Source: Amoebidium appalachense
Lineage: Eukaryota > Ichthyosporea
Direction: 5' to 3'
Length of the DNA stretch: 64,000 nt
NCBI GenBank assembly: GCA_963693365.1
Contig: CAVNZM010000016.1
Span: forward strand, 1,736,001 to 1,800,000
Position numbers and translations under genes: made by a program. The notes below the pieces were generated by a model that saw only the letters and a list, made by a program, of their open reading frames with translations, ran no database searches and was not told the origin of the DNA. Of this stretch, positions 42,062 to 50,526 are shown piece after piece; positions within the stretch are counted from its first letter, which is position 1, and every line of letters starts with the position of its first letter.

Positions 42062-44878
42062 ATGACTGACAAACCGTCGTATATCAACCTTCCAATATGG
42101 AATCCGTCCGAGAAACGAGACGAGAAACGTCTTAATTATTTCGAGTGGGAGCCACTCATTCACCGGTTCATTAGAACAACCATTGCCGAGAAATTCGTTG
42201 ACACTATCAAGAGGCCACAGTGGGTTGACGGCGCTGAAGCCAACCAGTGGCTAGGCTATACCACCAAGGACTCCTACAAGAAAGCTTCCGACGTCCTCGA
42301 CCAGATCCTCAACCAGTCCGTCCACCCGACCGAGCTCTACGACTCCGGCCGGATGCAAGACGGTGTCCACGGTGGTGAAGTCTTCCACAACCTACGTATG
42401 GCGTATGTAGCAGAGAAGGAGGCCCGAGTCACCCAGATCCAAGTCACCTTCGAGGAGCTTGAACTACGAGACTACCCCAACGTCACAGCATACCTCACCC
42501 GTCTCCAACGTCTGGCTACGACACTTGCCTGCCTCGACGAGCCCGTCCAACACAAGGATGTCGTACGTAAGTTCTTCCTTCACCTCAGGAAGAATACGGC
42601 CCTGGTCTGCTCCGACATTGAACGTCTCTGCTCCGACTACTGGATGAACAACAAGGCCTACCCGTCCTTCAACCAGCTCATCAGTGACATCCGAGGAGCT
42701 GAAATCCGTGCCGGCCTCATCGACGCAGGCACAGGTGCAACCGTCAACAACCGTCCCCTCCGTGCACTCCAGAGCAGAGTGCTTCCCCCCGGTGACCTCC
42801 GTAACCGTATTCCTCGACGTGAGCATACACCTCACCGATCCCCGTCCCGTTCCCGTGATCCTCGTCCTTCCTCCAAGTCACCCGGCCCCCGTTCAACATC
42901 CCCTTACCACCGTGGTAACAGGGACAACCGTAACCGACAGCACAACACCAAGAAGGTGGAGTGTTCCTACTGCCATGAGCCCCACCACATCACAGCATGC
43001 CCGGAGCCTGGCTGTACTGTTGCTCGTCGTGCCAAGCAGGAGAAAGGCGACAAAAGTGTGAAATTTGCACTCATCTCCTCCACCGGCACACCTGACAGTA
43101 ACGACCCCGTCTGGGACAGTGCTTGTAATGCACACATCTGCCCCATCAAGGAGTATTTCTCCTCCCTTACCCCGTGTCCTCCCACCCCCATTCACGGCCT
43201 CGGCACAGTCAATGCCAAACAACGTGGCATCATCAACATGACACTGAACTACAACGGCCACCCAACACCGTGCAGCATCAATGCTTACTACGTACCCGAG
43301 TCACCGTCTTTCCTCGTGTCTACCTCCATGGCCTCAGCTGCCGGCCTCCTAGGTCATTGTGACGATACAGACAACCACCCGTCGTTCCTCTACAGCCGTA
43401 ATGGTGACATCATTTCAGATCTCACCCCCCTCGACGGTCTCTACTACATCACTGACTATGTGATTGAGACTCCTAAACACCCGGGGGTCCAAGCCTACAC
43501 AGCAAGGACTCAACCACCCGCCGACCTCATCCTTTGGCACAACCGTCTCGGCCACCGTGCCCTCTCCACCGTCACCAGGATGGCCAAGGATGAGCTTGTC
43601 ATCGGCATGCCCCCCTCCCTCAAGTCACCCGACAACAGTGACTGCTTCGGCTGCATGTCTGGCAAGACCACCAAGGCCCCCTTTCCCGGCACCCGTTCCA
43701 AGTTCACCATTCCCGGTGCTAAGTGGCACCTGGACTTCTTCGAAGCTCCCTGTGCTTCCTACGGAGGCTACAAGGTTACTCTGGTGTGTGTTTGTGATGC
43801 CACCGGTTACACCACCGTGTTCCCCCTCTACAACCGTGGTGAAACCCTCAGCCACATTCAGTCTCTCGTTGAAACCATCGAACGTCAGACACCTGAGATC
43901 GTCACCCATCTTCGGTTTGACTCCGGCTCTGAGTTCACCTCCAAGGACACCGAGGCCTACTGCAAGCAGAAAGGCATCATCATGGAGTTTGCCCCCGTCA
44001 ACACACCACAACACAACGGTGTTGTTGAACGGAAGATGAGAGAACTGCAAGAGACAGTCCGTTGCTTCCTCCATGCCGACAAGGACCAACCTCTCTCTCC
44101 CAAGTTGTGGGTTGCTGCTCTCAAGCATGCTGGCTACATCATCAACATCACACCGTCATCTGCTGCCAACGGCAACACTCCCTTCGAGGCCTTCCACGGC
44201 TTCAAACCCGACGTCTCCCAGCTCCACGTGTTCGGCTCCCCTGCCTATGTGCATGTTCCCCGGTCAAAGAGGAACAAGCTGGCATCAACCGTCAGAGTCG
44301 GCACATACGTCGGCTGGGACCTACCCTCCAAGGCACACAAGATCCTTGACCGTGCCAGCAACCAAATCAAGATCTGCCGTGATGTGATCTTCGACGAGTC
44401 AAAATTCACGAGCAGCACCAATCAGGTCCCCGTTCCCCCCAAACCCGATCTGCCGACATTGGACCCCCCCTCCGACGACCACGATGAAACTCCGTCTGTG
44501 GTCATCTCCCAACCGTCCTGGCACAACCAACCAGCCCCGGTTGAACCCGTGCCTCCCCCGAGCCCCCCCCCCCACTGGCCAACAACCCTTGCTGCCGGCC
44601 CCCCCCGTTGCTGTGCATCAACCCGGCTACATGACTCCGGTTCGTCCTGGGTCCCCCACCTTCCACTCGGCCTCGAGCAGCCCTGTGGACACCGATGCCC
44701 CCCTCAGTGTCACCACCGGTCCTATTCCTGGCTTCCATGCCCCTGTCCCGGCCTCCACCACCTACCCGGCCACCACCCCCCTCAAGGACCCCCGCAAGCC
44801 CAACCTTCGTCGGTCTACACGTCTCACCAAGACTCCAACGGCACTGGTCAGCATCATAGCACCGACCATCAACATTGA
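42062..44878 (+). CDS. Copia Gag-protease-integrase (element 2)
   Basis: The ATG at 42062 (MTDKPSYINL) opens 938 codons. Residues 1-290 are Gag, followed by an Arg/Ser/Pro-rich segment and a zinc knuckle near 301 (CSYCHEPHHITACPEPGC). The protease signature near 352 reads WDSACN, DSA where DSG is usual. The GAG-pre-integrase zinc motif starts near 490 (WHNRLGHRA ... CFGCMSGK). The integrase core has Asp near 558, Asp near 620 (FDSGSEF) and Glu near 656 (HNGVVERKM). After the integrase the frame runs into nonsense in a Pro-rich linker at a C-run (about 44564-44575), where the RT frame takes over. Gag-pol appears otherwise intact. Confidence 0.9.
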   Translation: MTDKPSYINLPIWNPSEKRDEKRLNYFEWEPLIHRFIRTTIAEKFVDTIKRPQWVDGAEANQWLGYTTKDSYKKASDVLDQILNQSVHPTELYDSGRMQDGVHGGEVFHNLRMAYVAEKEARVTQIQVTFEELELRDYPNVTAYLTRLQRLATTLACLDEPVQHKDVVRKFFLHLRKNTALVCSDIERLCSDYWMNNKAYPSFNQLISDIRGAEIRAGLIDAGTGATVNNRPLRALQSRVLPPGDLRNRIPRREHTPHRSPSRSRDPRPSSKSPGPRSTSPYHRGNRDNRNRQHNTKKVECSYCHEPHHITACPEPGCTVARRAKQEKGDKSVKFALISSTGTPDSNDPVWDSACNAHICPIKEYFSSLTPCPPTPIHGLGTVNAKQRGIINMTLNYNGHPTPCSINAYYVPESPSFLVSTSMASAAGLLGHCDDTDNHPSFLYSRNGDIISDLTPLDGLYYITDYVIETPKHPGVQAYTARTQPPADLILWHNRLGHRALSTVTRMAKDELVIGMPPSLKSPDNSDCFGCMSGKTTKAPFPGTRSKFTIPGAKWHLDFFEAPCASYGGYKVTLVCVCDATGYTTVFPLYNRGETLSHIQSLVETIERQTPEIVTHLRFDSGSEFTSKDTEAYCKQKGIIMEFAPVNTPQHNGVVERKMRELQETVRCFLHADKDQPLSPKLWVAALKHAGYIINITPSSAANGNTPFEAFHGFKPDVSQLHVFGSPAYVHVPRSKRNKLASTVRVGTYVGWDLPSKAHKILDRASNQIKICRDVIFDESKFTSSTNQVPVPPKPDLPTLDPPSDDHDETPSVVISQPSWHNQPAPVEPVPPPSPPPHWPTTLAAGPPRCCASTRLHDSGSSWVPHLPLGLEQPCGHRCPPQCHHRSYSWLPCPCPGLHHLPGHHPPQGPPQAQPSSVYTSHQDSNGTGQHHSTDHQH

Positions 44879-45716
44879 CCAGCTCCCCAAGGGCATTCAA
44901 AAGCTTTGCAACGGTCCCCACGGTGATGCCGTCATAGCTGCCCTCACCTCCGAGTACCAAGCCTTCATCACCAAGGATGTCTTCACCATTGTTGATCCCC
45001 CCCCTGGTGCCAACATCATCAAGTTCAAGTGGATTGTGACTGAGAAAGTCCTCAACTCAGCCGGTGACACCAAGATCAAGGCTCGTGGTGTTGCAAAGGG
45101 CTTCACTCAAGTCTACGGTGTTGACTATGGTGACACCTCTTCCCCCGTGGTGATGTCCTCCTCCGTCCGTGCCCTCCTTGCCATCGGTGTGGACGGCAAC
45201 CATGAGATTCACCAACTCGACGTCTCAACTGCCTTCCTCAACAGTCCTCTTCAAGAAGACATCTACATTGAGCCACCACCTGGCTTCATCACCCCCGGCA
45301 ACGAGCACAAGGTCTGGAAACTTAAGAAGGCACTCTACGGCCTCAAGCAAGCTTCACTGGCCTGGTATGAGTACTTCGACAAGGTCCTCCTTGCTCACGG
45401 TCTTGAACGTCTCCGTTCAGATCCATGTGTCTACATCAAGACCTTCCCCAACGGTGACATCATCCTCACTGGCAACTATGTGGACGACGTCATCATCATC
45501 TGCACGGCCAACTCTTCCCACACCAAGGATCTAGTAGACCACATCATGAAGTCAGCTCTCTGCAAGGTTGACCTTCCCGACATCTTCCTTGGCACCCAGC
45601 TCATCCACACCCCCGGTCACCTCAAGCTGCTTCAACAATCCTATATCAACGACATCGTCAGAGACTTCAACCTCAACGATGCTCACCCCAAGGCTACTCC
45701 CATTCCCGTCGGCACC
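44484..45716 (+). CDS. Copia reverse transcriptase, first part (element 2)
   Basis: This frame (one base off the integrase frame) carries the linker, then the RT: IVDPPPGANIIKFKWIV, LDVSTAFLNSPLQ, KKALYGLKQASLAWY and the catalytic YVDDVIII, and continues to PIPVGT, where the small LTR element starts at 45718. The shift relative to the upstream frame sits at a run of C near 44564-44575, so a one-base length change explains it. In the uninterrupted element this joins directly to 47207. Confidence 0.85.
45427..45716 (+). repeat. First copy of a 290-bp pol duplication
   Basis: This segment, from the RT YVDD region to PIPVGT, is repeated at 46917-47206 on the other side of the small LTR element, with no differences that I noticed. 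Confidence 0.85.
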
Positions 45717-45717
45717 T

Positions 45718-46164
45718 TGTTGGAAGTAGAGTCTGCTGTGACTAGGGTCGTCGTGGCGCGCTTGGGCGCTGACCCGTTTTTTTACTGCTTTCAGTGTGTT
45801 AACTTCTCCATGACTGCACTCCATGACTGAACTCCATGACTGAACTCCATGACTGAACTCCATGACTGAACTCCATGACTGAACTCCATGTCTGCACCTG
45901 GCAGAGACGTGGCTTATATACCCGTGGGGCAGCAGTCTGGAATGTAATCCGGATGCCAGGTGCTAATCGGATTGGTTACTTTCATTTAGAGATCTCTGGG
46001 ACCAGTGAACCAATCGTTTGCAGTCAAAACACAATTGGCAACATTCCTCAACTATGCAGATGTGCATGTGGTGATCGAGTGTCAGCGTGTGTCTGTGTAC
46101 ACGGAACCAATTGTAAAGCTAACATACACATATTGTGGAGTGAGCGTAAGTCTGCACTCCAACA
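45718..46164 (+). repeat. 5' LTR of the TRIM-like element
   Basis: It is 447 bp and differs from the 3' LTR by the length of a T-run (7 versus 8 T near 45777-45783) and little else that I could see. Confidence 0.8.
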
Positions 46165-46468
46165 CCCCTACCCAATTGGAGAAGTGTACACACCACTGTA
46201 GAGAAGAGAGAGTGAGTGTGGCTGCTTGCAGGGTAGACCGGGGTGTGCATTCCACTGTGGTGCGTGCCCCGCCAATGAAGTGGAATACTTGACGTTGATG
46301 TCGCAGGCTGCTGCGGATGGAGTTTGTGGAAGCGAAAGTCTCTACTTCACGGAAATACGCTCGCGGGTGTAGGGTACAGCCTAGAAGTCGGTTTCTGGCT
46401 CCTCCGTTCAAGGCGTCGTAGGGGACGTGAAGTTAGAGGCCGCGGTGTCGTGTCTGGGCCCATAACCC

Positions 46469-46916
46469 TGTTGGAAGTAGAGTCTGCTGTGACTAGGGTC
46501 GTCGTGGCGCGCTTGGGCGCTGACCCGTTTTTTTTACTGCTTTCAGTGTGTTAACTTCTCCATGACTGCACTCCATGACTGAACTCCATGACTGAACTCC
46601 ATGACTGAACTCCATGACTGAACTCCATGACTGAACTCCATGTCTGCACCTGGCAGAGACGTGGCTTATATACCCGTGGGGCAGCAGTCTGGAATGTAAT
46701 CCGGATGCCAGGTGCTAATCGGATTGGTTACTTTCATTTAGAGATCTCTGGGACCAGTGAACCAATCGTTTGCAGTCAAAACACAATTGGCAACATTCCT
46801 CAACTATGCAGATGTGCATGTGGTGATCGAGTGTCAGCGTGTGTCTGTGTACACGGAACCAATTGTAAAGCTAACATACACATATTGTGGAGTGAGCGTA
46901 AGTCTGCACTCCAACA
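46469..46916 (+). repeat. 3' LTR of the TRIM-like element
   Basis: It is 448 bp. Its end is open in frame with the duplicated pol segment at 46917, making a chimeric frame from about 46757 into RNase H. Confidence 0.8.
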
Positions 46917-47923
46917 GTGTCTACATCAAGACCTTCCCCAACGGTGACATCATCCTCACTGGCAACTATGTGGACGACGTCATCATCATCTGCACGGCCA
47001 ACTCTTCCCACACCAAGGATCTAGTAGACCACATCATGAAGTCAGCTCTCTGCAAGGTTGACCTTCCCGACATCTTCCTTGGCACCCAGCTCATCCACAC
47101 CCCCGGTCACCTCAAGCTGCTTCAACAATCCTATATCAACGACATCGTCAGAGACTTCAACCTCAACGATGCTCACCCCAAGGCTACTCCCATTCCCGTC
47201 GGCACCGTCATCACCATCAACGAGAACGACTCACCACCCATCAAGGTTCCCTACCGTGAACTACTTGGCCGTCTTTTGTGGGTTGCTCGTTGTTCCCGGC
47301 CCGACATCTCCTTTGCCATCGGCTACCTCGGTAGATTCAGTGCCCACCCCACCAAACTTGCATGGGAATGCCTACTCCGTGTAGTTCGGTACCTCATCGG
47401 CACTTCCAACCTCGGCCTTCACTACGACAAGTCTGCTTCCGACGACAACACCCCCTTGCTGGAGTGTTATTCTGATGCTGACTTTGCCAACTGCCCCAAC
47501 ACCCGTCGTTCAACCACCGGATACGTCATCTTCTTCAAGGGCATACCCATCACATGGTATTCGAAGCTGCAGTCCATCACGGCAACATCCACCACCGAGG
47601 CTGAGCTTCTGGCCATCAATGCTGCTGTTCAAAACGTCATCTGGCACCGTGATCTCCTCCGTGAACTCGGCTACCCGATGACCGACCCCACCCCCGTCTA
47701 CTGTGACAACCAGTCCACCATTGCCCTCCTGCACACCAACAGCATCAAGCACCGGACCAAACACATTGCAGTCCGGTACCACAACACGAAGGATTACATC
47801 AAGAGTGGGGATGTGGTCGTCACCTACGTGTCCAGCAAAGACAACGTGGCTGACATCTTCACCAAGCCCCTGCCCGGGCCCTCCCACGAGCAGCACCGTG
47901 ATTCACTCAGTCTTCGTGACTGA
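46917..47923 (+). CDS. Copia RT end and RNase H (element 2)
   Basis: The frame begins with the duplicated RT segment, then continues uniquely from 47207: YRELLGRLLWVARCSRPDIS, CYSDADFANC (first acidic residue of RNase H), TSTTEAELLAI (Glu), YCDNQSTIAL (Asp) and KHIAVRYHNTKDYIKSGDVV with the late His, ending at TGA. The catalytic set is complete. This part removes RNA from the RNA-DNA hybrid. A long C-run starts eight bases after the stop. Confidence 0.85.
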
Positions 47924-47927
47924 GTGT

Positions 47928-47990
<63 letters not shown>

Positions 47991-48406
47991 TCATCTACAG
48001 TGGTCTTCAAGTAGGTTGGGGCACTGGCCAGTGGTCTACACATCACCGTGTAGAGACACCTCCCAACGAAAGTCTACTGCTGTCTTCATCGATCTTCAGT
48101 GTGTGCATCTTCAGTGGGGATTTCTTCTCCACCATCCATCGTTTATTTATATACCATCATATATTTAATGTATAAATCATTAGCCACCAACACGTCACAC
48201 ATACACTAGTTGTTTTCTTCTATATATATTTATATATCGTCATTGGCTACCGTCATGTTCCGAGTCTTCAGAGGCAACCGTCGTTGTGTGCTTCTTCCGT
48301 TTTGGTTTTCTTCCCCGGCTTGCACCTTCAAGTCTTCTCCAATTGTCTTCTCGAGTGGGGAAACTTGACTGTGACTTCACGGCACCTGCTTCTACATGTG
48401 TGAGAG
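47924..48406 (+). other. Copia 3' UTR up to the gypsy insertion
   Basis: It contains a 57-base C-run (47931-47987) and AT-rich sequence. It ends with GAGAG (48402-48406), the left target duplication of the gypsy element. The UTR continues at 54443-54507 and ends at the purine tract GAGTGGGGA. Confidence 0.7.
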
Positions 48407-49018
48407 TGTGGTATATTATACCGGATATCTAGTATGGATGTACACAGGTTGAGATATACGCACACGTGTACATGTATATATACCACTGTGTTTGATCTTA
48501 GGTAGGCCAGTATGCATGTCCCTCCCAGTCTTGTGCGCATGAGCATGGAGTTAAACGTATGTGCACGTGCAACTTGCAGGATTATTCATGGGAAAACAGA
48601 TATAATAGCCACATGGGACCGACACGTAGCAGAGGAACCATGAGCGTTAAGTTATAGTTTTATCATGGGAAAATATGCAAGTAGCCGCGTGAGGTATGAC
48701 TGTGGAATGCATCGATAATCAAGTACTGTCACCCGATTGGCTCAATAGGTTTATTGGAACCGTGATAGCCATGGGACAGAACCGTGAACCGTATGTGATT
48801 GGCTCTCGTAGCCAAAAAGCACATACCGATGCGCATGTCTGAGCCGCTGTGCGAGCTCCGTTATAAGGGCATGTCGGGGGCTTCAGAGTTTACTTAGTGT
48901 GCTCGGCTTACTAGGTGTAAGTAGGACTAGCACGTAACTAAGCAAAGCGTGGTCTAGTCAACCCCGTTCATTTATAAACATATTGTTTGTCACAGACACA
49001 CGATCTTATTATACAACA
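48407..49018 (+). repeat. 5' LTR of the gypsy element
   Basis: It is 612 bp and holds CCGATTGGCTC (CCAAT complement) and TTATAAGGGCATG near 48861, a possible TATA box. It equals 53826-54437 almost exactly. Confidence 0.9.
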
Positions 49019-49039
49019 GCTGAGCTACACCCCCTGCAG
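49019..49039 (+). promoter_or_regulatory. Putative primer-binding site resembling a tRNA 5' half
   Basis: The bases after the LTR, GCTGAGCTACACCCCCTGC, are complementary to GGGGGTGTAGCTCAG, which from memory is the 5' end and D-arm of eukaryotic tRNA-Ala. There is no TGG complementary to a tRNA CCA end here. If real, the primer is an internally cut tRNA fragment. This needs the host tRNA set to confirm. Confidence 0.4.
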
Positions 49040-49108
49040 CGCTGTTCTTGTGCTGCAAGTGTGCTCGTATCAAGCAAGTACTATGTTTTTAGTTGTTTGG
49101 GTCCTAAC

Positions 49109-49678
49109 ATGTCTAACCACTTTGGTGACAACAATGCCGGCCCTAGTGGCCTGCATGGGGGGGAAGCTAGAAACGCCGACATCATTTTCCTGGAAGAACT
49201 CGGCTATAATGTTCCCCTTTCCCCCCCGGCTCTTCACCGTGGCACCCTCCTGGAGCAGACCTTCCGTTGCTCGACCGTGTCTACTTCCGTTCACACGACT
49301 TGCAACACGACAATCAATACTGCTTCTCTTTTCATTCAGGGGAAACCGACTACGGCCAATCATTTGACCCCGAAGACTTGCCACCTGAAGACAATCGACA
49401 TTCATCAGTCGACCTTCTCCACGGGCTATATGTCGAGGTCAACGCAAACGCAAGCCGAGGCACCAGACGCCCTCATACGCGCCCTAACGGAGTATGCAAA
49501 TTTGCACAACAAGACGGGCGTGAGCCTGGCAGCTTGGTGCTGGTGCGTTCTTGGGTGTCTCCTTCTGTTCGTGCTGCTGGCATTTTTGGTATCGAAGTTT
49601 GCCAGCTGTACAGCGCGCACGGCACTGTACACCATCCCCGACACATGCAGGAGTTTGCTTTGCAACCCTCGGATGTGA
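49109..49678 (+). CDS. Gypsy ORF in Gag position, with a predicted membrane segment
   Basis: From the ATG at 49109 (MSNHFGDNNAGPSG) there are 189 codons. No zinc knuckle or capsid motif is visible. Near residues 145-170 lies a hydrophobic run (CVLGCLLLFVLLAFLV) that looks like a membrane helix, followed by a Cys-rich tail. The second half overlaps the next frame (49267-50526), so the hydrophobic reading may be a shadow of that frame. It may be a degenerate Gag or an accessory protein; function unknown. Confidence 0.4.
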   Translation: MSNHFGDNNAGPSGLHGGEARNADIIFLEELGYNVPLSPPALHRGTLLEQTFRCSTVSTSVHTTCNTTINTASLFIQGKPTTANHLTPKTCHLKTIDIHQSTFSTGYMSRSTQTQAEAPDALIRALTEYANLHNKTGVSLAAWCWCVLGCLLLFVLLAFLVSKFASCTARTALYTIPDTCRSLLCNPRM

Positions 49679-50526
49679 TTGTTACTTCTGTAAGAAAAAA
49701 CGATAAAGCTCTAGCTGTGAGTGGTGAAGTGATGCTCCCGTTATGCCTCGGTTCTCAAACATTCATGTGGCCTTGCTTAGTAATTAAAAATATTAAGCAT
49801 GACATGATTATTGGGAACGATTTTGCCAACAAACACATTGCCACCACTAATCATCAAGCACACTCACTAACACTGGTGTCGGGGATGGTGGTGCCGACGT
49901 CATCTTTGCACACCCCCTACACAATGTGTCCTGTTACCGTCAAGCACGACACCACCGTCAAATCTGGCTTTGGATGTGTATTACGTGCAACGGTGCAGGT
50001 GACTGCTGCTGCTGCTGCTGCTGGCACCCTCGGTATCTTCGAGCCTACTCGTGAATTTCGAGATAAGTTCCCCCCCACCATCTGTGAACTTAGTGTGGAT
50101 AAATCTATTGCTGTTGTGTGCGAAAATGGTGTGGGTCCGGATTTGAACGTGTTCGGTACCATCGGTCATTTCGTTCCTACGAGCCGACATGAGTACATAC
50201 ACGAACTGAGTGTTTTGCAAGCCGAACCCCACCCCAGTCGTACACAAACCGTCGTTGGTGCAATAGCGCAGTGCATCAGGTGGGCAACGGGGGGTGGAGA
50301 AGGTTGCCTACCCAATTCACCTCCGGCCGTGCCACCGGGCCGGGTGCCTACCGATAACATGTGTGGGCACGAAGGGCATGTGAGTGGGACACGAGGCGGT
50401 CCGATACACTCACCGATCGACCAATCAATGTGTGCCGTTGATCATGAAAAACCCCCCCCGCGAAAAATTTCGGAAATTTCGGGTGGGGGGTGCACACGAT
50501 GCCGGCCAGGCTCCCCACGGTTTTGA
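49267..50526 (+). CDS. Gypsy protease-like region
   Basis: The frame is open over 420 codons without an early ATG. The part FALQPSDVIVTSVRKNDKAL, then GEVMLPLCLG and HDMIIGNDF, resembles the second half of retroviral-type aspartic proteases, whose C-terminal helix reads '(I/L)(I/L)G.DF'. The catalytic DTG/DSG, expected about 25 residues before FALQPSD, is not present in any frame. The frame ends within RT run-in sequence (50384-50526), one base out of phase with the RT frame, near an eight-C run (50452-50459). Either a programmed shift or decay. Confidence 0.5.
   Translation: MLDRVYFRSHDLQHDNQYCFSFHSGETDYGQSFDPEDLPPEDNRHSSVDLLHGLYVEVNANASRGTRRPHTRPNGVCKFAQQDGREPGSLVLVRSWVSPSVRAAGIFGIEVCQLYSAHGTVHHPRHMQEFALQPSDVIVTSVRKNDKALAVSGEVMLPLCLGSQTFMWPCLVIKNIKHDMIIGNDFANKHIATTNHQAHSLTLVSGMVVPTSSLHTPYTMCPVTVKHDTTVKSGFGCVLRATVQVTAAAAAAGTLGIFEPTREFRDKFPPTICELSVDKSIAVVCENGVGPDLNVFGTIGHFVPTSRHEYIHELSVLQAEPHPSRTQTVVGAIAQCIRWATGGGEGCLPNSPPAVPPGRVPTDNMCGHEGHVSGTRGGPIHSPIDQSMCAVDHEKPPPRKISEISGGGCTRCRPGSPRF

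Larger units (their letters stand above)
45718..46916 (+). mobile_element. Small non-coding LTR element (TRIM-like) in copia pol
   Basis: Two LTRs of 447 and 448 bp (45718-46164, 46469-46916) begin TGTTGGA and end TCCAACA, a seven-base terminal inverted repeat, and enclose only 304 bp with no frame of note. This matches terminal-repeat retrotransposons in miniature, moved by a partner's enzymes. Each LTR has a TATATA (45915-45920), a CCAAT-like ATTGG and a 13-14 bp tandem repeat (CTCCATGACTGAA, five to six copies). LTRs are almost identical, so the insertion is recent. A normal PBS next to the 5' LTR is not evident. Confidence 0.8.
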
